A DNA stretch of 48,027 bases from Bacteroidales bacterium (lineage in GTDB: Bacteria > Bacteroidota > Bacteroidia > Bacteroidales > FEN-979). The DNA lies in NCBI GenBank assembly GCA_016783905.1, contig JADHVQ010000007.1, forward strand, positions 1-48,027. Direction: 5' to 3'. Shown piece by piece: positions 43,382 to 48,027 of the stretch. The first letter of the stretch is position 1. The number at the start of each line of letters is the position of its first letter. A program made the position numbers and the translations under genes. The notes beneath the pieces were generated by a model. The model saw only the letters and a list, made by a program, of their open reading frames with translations. It ran no database searches and was not told the DNA's origin.

Positions 43382-44167
43382 ATGGATCTCGAACAATTGA
43401 CCCTCTCCGTTGGCCGGCTTTGCGAAGAGACCGGGGAGTTTCTGTTGCAGGAGGCCAGCCGTTTTAGCCGGTCTGATATCCGCGAGAAGGGTCATGCCAA
43501 TTTCGTTACCTATGTGGATGAGCAGGCGGAGCAAAGGTTGATGGAGGGATTATCGAAACTGATACCAGGTAGCGGATTCATTGCTGAGGAGAGTCCGGAA
43601 TTACTTCAGGGCGAATTCACCTGGATCATTGACCCGCTCGATGGCACCACCAACTATATTCACAGGATACCGGTCTTCAGCATCAGTGTCGGTCTCCGGA
43701 AGGAGGATGAGATCATCCTGGGGGTGGTTTACGAAGCCGGGCAACGCGAACTCTACTATACATGGCGCGATAGGCCCTCATATCTGAATGGGAAAGTGAT
43801 CAGGGTTTCCGATACGGCCATTTTGAACGACAGCCTATTTGCTACGGGATTTCCCTATTACGACTACAGCAGGCTTGACGAGTACCTGGAATTTTTCAGA
43901 TTTCTCCTGCAGCATACTAGAGGGGTCAGGCGGCTGGGTTCTGCTGCTGCTGACCTGGCCTACGTCGCGTGTGGGAGGCTGGATGGATTCTATGAGTATG
44001 GACTCAGTCCCTGGGATGTTGCTGCAGGAAGCCTTCTGGTTCAACATGCCGGCGGCAGGATCTGTGATTTCAGCGAAGGAGATAATTTCCTTTTTGGCAA
44101 AGAGATCATCGCCACCAATGGAAAAGTATACCAATCTTTTCTGGAACAGTTTAAAAATTATTTTTAA
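43382..44167 (+). CDS. suhB: inositol monophosphatase family protein
   Basis: FIAEES; WIIDPLDGTTNYIHRIPVFSIS; GLSPWDVAAGSLLVQHAGG. Confidence 0.94.
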   Translation: MDLEQLTLSVGRLCEETGEFLLQEASRFSRSDIREKGHANFVTYVDEQAEQRLMEGLSKLIPGSGFIAEESPELLQGEFTWIIDPLDGTTNYIHRIPVFSISVGLRKEDEIILGVVYEAGQRELYYTWRDRPSYLNGKVIRVSDTAILNDSLFATGFPYYDYSRLDEYLEFFRFLLQHTRGVRRLGSAAADLAYVACGRLDGFYEYGLSPWDVAAGSLLVQHAGGRICDFSEGDNFLFGKEIIATNGKVYQSFLEQFKNYF

Positions 44168-44177
44168 TTTACCCGCC

Positions 44178-44705
44178 ATGAAGTCCCGTATTGAACTTGT
44201 CCTGGGAGATATCACGAAAGTTACAACAGATGCCATCGTCAATGCCGCGAATCGATCTCTATTAGGCGGAGGGGGCGTAGATGGCGCTATACACCGGGCT
44301 GCAGGACCTGCTCTTCTTGAAGCTTGCCGAATGCTGGAAGGGTGTGAAACAGGTCAGGCAAAAATTACGGAAGGATTTCAACTTCCCGCCAGCCATGTGA
44401 TTCATACCGTTGGCCCCATCTGGTACGGAGGCAACCAGCAGGAAAAGGAGTTATTGGCTGCCTGCTACAGAAACAGTTTGGAACTTGCCCGCGATAATGG
44501 ATGTACCACCATCGCTTTTCCAAATATAAGCACGGGGATTTATCGGTTCCCTAAAAAAGAGGCTGCACGCATTGCTATTGCTGAAGTGAAAAAATATCTT
44601 TTTCATAACAAACTTCCGGAAAAGGTTTTTTTTGTCTGCTTTGATGAGGAGAACTTCAACCTGTATGAAGAGTTATTGGACGAAGGACTGCCAACTGCCA
44701 ACTGA
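44178..44705 (+). CDS. macro-domain protein (O-acetyl-ADP-ribose deacetylase-like)
   Basis: IELVLGDITKVTTDAIVNAANRSLLGGGGVDGAIHRAAG; FPNISTGIYRFPKKEAARIA. Confidence 0.95.
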   Translation: MKSRIELVLGDITKVTTDAIVNAANRSLLGGGGVDGAIHRAAGPALLEACRMLEGCETGQAKITEGFQLPASHVIHTVGPIWYGGNQQEKELLAACYRNSLELARDNGCTTIAFPNISTGIYRFPKKEAARIAIAEVKKYLFHNKLPEKVFFVCFDEENFNLYEELLDEGLPTAN

Positions 44706-44707
44706 AT
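44687..44707. repeat. heptanucleotide array ACTGCCA-ACTGCCA-ACTGAAT spanning the macro-domain gene's stop codon
   Basis: Read directly; encodes the terminal PTAN*. Confidence 0.8.
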
Positions 44708-44716
44708 TTTTACTGA

Positions 44717-47158
44717 ATGAGAATTATTTTTCTGTTACTTTTCGTTTTCACGTTTACCCTTCTGGGGATTCCCCAGGGTGCCAGAAAAAGCGTTTCTGCT
44801 ATTCCGACAACGGAATCGATTAAAATAGATGGGGTGCTGGATGAGGCAATCTGGGACGAAGCACCTATGGCCGAGGACTTTATCCAGCAACGGCCCTATA
44901 ATGGAGCGCCTGCCTCTTTTGCTGCGGAGGTTAGGTTACTCTTCGACAACTCCGGGCTCTATGTTGGTGCCATCCTGCATGATCCATCCCCTGACAACAT
45001 TCTGAAACAGCTTGGATTGCGGGATTCGGATGAACTCAACGCTGACTATTTCACCCTCCTGCTCGACCCGTTTGATGATGGACTGAATGGTTTTGCATTC
45101 CGGGTCTATGCATCGGATGTTCAGACAGATTATAAAGTATCAGGCGAGTTGGACTTTGACCTGGATGTGAGCTGGGATGCCGTGTGGCAGAGCAAAGCCC
45201 GAATTGGTGCCGAAGGATGGGTGGTGGAGATGAAGATTCCTTATTCCGCCATTCGGTTTCCCAAAACAGAGATTCAAACCTGGGGGATGAACTGTCAGCG
45301 GGATATCCGGCGTATCCGAGAGTTATCATCCTGGAATTTCATCGATTCCAAAATCCAGGGAACGATAAATCAATCGGGGCTTCTGACTGGCATCCGGGGT
45401 ATTAAACCTCCTCTCCGGCTCTCGCTAACTCCCTATGTCTCGGGGTACGTGGAAAAGAACCCCGACTACAAAGCATGGCAATTCTCTTATAACTATGGAG
45501 CCGACATGAAATATGGGATCAACCAGAGTTTTACCCTCGACATGACCCTGATCCCCGATTTCGGACAGGTGCCTTCGGATGATAAGGTCTATAACTTCTC
45601 GCCTTTTGAGATCTATTATTCCGAGAAGAGGCAGTTTTTCACAGAGGGGACAGAACTGTTTGACAAGGGTGGCATCTTCTATACACGCCGGGTTGGAAGC
45701 AAACCGGATGATTATGATCAGGTTTACGACCAGCTCGACAGCAATGAAGTGGTGAAGGAGAATCCGATGCAGACCCGCCTGATCAATGCAACCAAGGTCT
45801 CCGGACGTACCAATAAAGGGCTGGGGATCGGTGTGTTCAACGGAATGTCGGCCAACACCTGGGCCACCATCGAAGATACCACCACGGGGGATACACGCAG
45901 GTTTCTTACACAAGGATTTACCAATTACAATATGCTGGTGCTGGACCAGGCGCTGAAGAACAACTCCTATTTTTCAGTCCTGAACACCAATTTATACCGG
46001 GCGGATATCGGATACTGCGCCAACGTTTCGGGAATTGACTTCAAGTTTGCCAACCGGAAATATACCTACTCCGTTTCAGGGGATGCATTTATCAGTCAGA
46101 AATACCGCGCACACCAGGCTCCGGAATTCGGGTATGCCCTGCACTGGGGAGCCGGCAAGATCAGCGGTAATTTTCAGTACACCTACTACCAGGTTGTTGA
46201 GAACGAAACGTATGATCCCAACGACATGGGGTTCAACCAGCGCAACAACCGGTTTGAGAATGGAATCTACATTGAATACAATATCTATGAACCGTTCTGG
46301 AAGGTGCTGGAATGGTATAATGATTTTGAGGTTAAGTATTCTACGCTGTTCGATGGCCTGAAATATACCTCACTTCTCATTGAGGGATCCACCCGCGCAA
46401 CCACCAGAAAGTACCTGACCCTGGGAGGCGTTTTTGAAATCAAACCGGATGGGTATGATTATTATGAACCTCGCGTAGACGGATGGAAATATTGTACATT
46501 CGGATATGCCGCCATTGGGTTCTTTACCTCTTCAGACTACCGCAAGAAAGTGGCTCTTGATACGCGGGTAACCCTCGCCTACTCCTCCCGCTATCTGACT
46601 TCCTACTATGAACTGGAACTGAGGCCACGGTTCCGTCCGAACGACCGGCTCTTTTTCATCTATACCTTTTACATGGACCACCTGAACAATGATGCCGGGT
46701 ATGTACTCGATTCGCTCGATGTTTCAGGTTGTCAGGTGATCATTTTTGGACGCAGGGATGTTCAAACTATATCCAATATACTGGAAGGCAATTACATGCT
46801 TCGCAGCAACATAAGCCTGAACCTTCGCCTTCGCCATTACTGGGTGTGGGCTCATTATCTCTCATTTTATAACCTGAGGCCAGATGGATTCCTGATCCCG
46901 TCAGACTACCAGGCCAACGAAGATGTCGATTTTAACCTGTTTAACATCGACCTGAGCTTTATCTGGGATTTTGCCCCCGGAAGTCAGCTCTCTTTTGTTT
47001 GGAAGAACGCCATCACCACCCAGGATGACCAGATTGACTACAGCTTCTTCCGGAATTTCAGTAACACCATCAGCTCCCCTGCTGCCAACAGCTTCTCCAT
47101 CAGGGTTTTGTACTATATCGATGCGATGTACTTTAAAAGAAAAAAGAGATTGCCATAA
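44717..47158 (+). CDS. DUF5916-type outer-membrane protein with CBM9-like N-terminus
   Basis: IKIDGVLDEAIWDEAPMAEDFIQQRPYNGAPASFAAEVRLLFDNSGLYVGAILHD; QTWGMNCQRDIRR; barrel-like C-terminal half. Confidence 0.88.
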   Translation: MRIIFLLLFVFTFTLLGIPQGARKSVSAIPTTESIKIDGVLDEAIWDEAPMAEDFIQQRPYNGAPASFAAEVRLLFDNSGLYVGAILHDPSPDNILKQLGLRDSDELNADYFTLLLDPFDDGLNGFAFRVYASDVQTDYKVSGELDFDLDVSWDAVWQSKARIGAEGWVVEMKIPYSAIRFPKTEIQTWGMNCQRDIRRIRELSSWNFIDSKIQGTINQSGLLTGIRGIKPPLRLSLTPYVSGYVEKNPDYKAWQFSYNYGADMKYGINQSFTLDMTLIPDFGQVPSDDKVYNFSPFEIYYSEKRQFFTEGTELFDKGGIFYTRRVGSKPDDYDQVYDQLDSNEVVKENPMQTRLINATKVSGRTNKGLGIGVFNGMSANTWATIEDTTTGDTRRFLTQGFTNYNMLVLDQALKNNSYFSVLNTNLYRADIGYCANVSGIDFKFANRKYTYSVSGDAFISQKYRAHQAPEFGYALHWGAGKISGNFQYTYYQVVENETYDPNDMGFNQRNNRFENGIYIEYNIYEPFWKVLEWYNDFEVKYSTLFDGLKYTSLLIEGSTRATTRKYLTLGGVFEIKPDGYDYYEPRVDGWKYCTFGYAAIGFFTSSDYRKKVALDTRVTLAYSSRYLTSYYELELRPRFRPNDRLFFIYTFYMDHLNNDAGYVLDSLDVSGCQVIIFGRRDVQTISNILEGNYMLRSNISLNLRLRHYWVWAHYLSFYNLRPDGFLIPSDYQANEDVDFNLFNIDLSFIWDFAPGSQLSFVWKNAITTQDDQIDYSFFRNFSNTISSPAANSFSIRVLYYIDAMYFKRKKRLP

Positions 47159-47189
47159 ATTGCACATGAATTGCCATGGATTGCCATAC
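47149..47189. repeat. decanucleotide-type repeat ATTGCCATAA/ATTGCACATGA/ATTGCCATGG/ATTGCCATAC
   Basis: Four near-copies on 10-11 nt spacing across the DUF5916 gene's stop codon. Confidence 0.8.
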
Positions 47190-47197
47190 AGGAGCAG

Positions 47198-48027
47198 CTA
47201 GGACAATGGAACAGTAAAGACAAATGTACTTCCCTTGCCTTCTTCGCTTTCAGCCCAGATTTGTCCGCCATAGGTTTCGATGAACTCGTTGCAAAGGATC
47301 AATCCCAAACCGGTTCCGGTTTCATTGGCGGTTCCTTTTCGGCGGAATCCTGAATCGATCTTGAACAGAAAATCCAGATCTGTTTTTGAGATGCCAATAC
47401 CCTGGTCAATAATCGCTATTCCTATAAAGCCGGATGGTACTTTTCCCGAATCTGATGAAGGAATCACACAGATCCTGATGGTCTTGCCGAAGGGTGAAAA
47501 TTTTGTCGCATTAGAGATTAAATTGCGCAGGATCGTTTTGATTATGTTTCCATCTGCAAAAATAGTGGTATTGTCGGGGATTTCAATTTTCACCTGTATC
47601 CCCTTTTTCTCCAGGCTCAATTTGTCAACATTGAGGATCTCAAAAACCATGAGTCCGATATCCAGAGACTCGGGATGAAATTCAATGCCTCCCAACTGGA
47701 TCCGTGACCAATCCAGCAGGTTTTCCAACAGTTTATACACCTTGTTTAAGCCATCGACTACGCGCCGGATATAATTCAGGTGTTGTTCGGCTGAGGAGTT
47801 ATTGTACTCATCCAGTAATAAATTTGAAAATCCAAGGATGGTACTGAAGGGACTCTTCAGGTCATGGGCAATGATGGAAAAAAATTTATCCTTTTGCGAA
47901 TTAAGTTCCCTTAGTCGACTTTCAGACTCCCGAAGGCGGGCTTCCACGAGACTTCGTTTGTTTGACTCATCCTCCAGTTGATCCAGCATCTCATTCAGCG
48001 ATAAGGCGATAGAACCAATCTCATCAT
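47198..48027 (-). CDS. sensor histidine kinase, partial (5' end beyond the window)
   Basis: FFSIIAHDLKSPFSTILGFSNLL (H-box), LRNLISNATKFSP (N-box), GTGLGLILCNEFIETYGG (G-box); upstream frame stays open to the window edge. Confidence 0.95.
   Translation of the reverse strand, partial: DEIGSIALSLNEMLDQLEDESNKRSLVEARLRESESRLRELNSQKDKFFSIIAHDLKSPFSTILGFSNLLLDEYNNSSAEQHLNYIRRVVDGLNKVYKLLENLLDWSRIQLGGIEFHPESLDIGLMVFEILNVDKLSLEKKGIQVKIEIPDNTTIFADGNIIKTILRNLISNATKFSPFGKTIRICVIPSSDSGKVPSGFIGIAIIDQGIGISKTDLDFLFKIDSGFRRKGTANETGTGLGLILCNEFIETYGGQIWAESEEGKGSTFVFTVPLS

Noticed and set aside
43839-44705. 288-aa ORF start for the macro-domain protein
   Set aside because: The first ~113 residues overlap the inositol monophosphatase gene out of frame; true start is ATG 44178.

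Overview
Bacteroidota-type chromosomal window, judged from TAnnTTTG promoters, a T9SS/CHU_C-sorted protein, a DnaE/DinB/XRE-S24 cassette and DUF5916/DUF5063/DUF4342 proteins. It is mostly housekeeping. From left to right: a divergent SOS-mutasome-like locus (XRE-S24 | dinB-dnaE); nucleotide-sugar genes; an OM protein, DUF5063 and an Hpt protein; recA, nth and a flavoprotein reductase; a CHU_C protein; a decayed clpB; recR, glmM, TPR and aroE; a truncated aldehyde dehydrogenase; rpsO, pnp and a primary sigma factor; rpe, HD, UspA and ligA; an ECF sigma operon with DUF2807/DUF4097-type proteins; an orphan hydG; arcC, mtaB, lgt, suhB, macro domain and DUF5916; and a partial histidine kinase. No tRNA, rRNA, CRISPR array or transposase was recognised. 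The least explained signal is a set of short tandem arrays with unrelated unit sequences but the same 7-nt period, often about 4 copies (GCGGACT, CGCTTTT, ATCGAAA, TCTTATA, GTTTCGG, ACTGCCA, CTAATCG and others). They sit at gene borders and also inside or at the ends of coding sequences (dnaE, dinB, mtaB, the DUF4342 gene, the macro-domain gene), where 3 units read as 7-residue peptides (QSAVRSP, SEKRKAK, SKIENRK). A second signal is large in-frame internal losses in clpB (three) and aldehyde dehydrogenase (one), removing catalytic elements while leaving the frame open.
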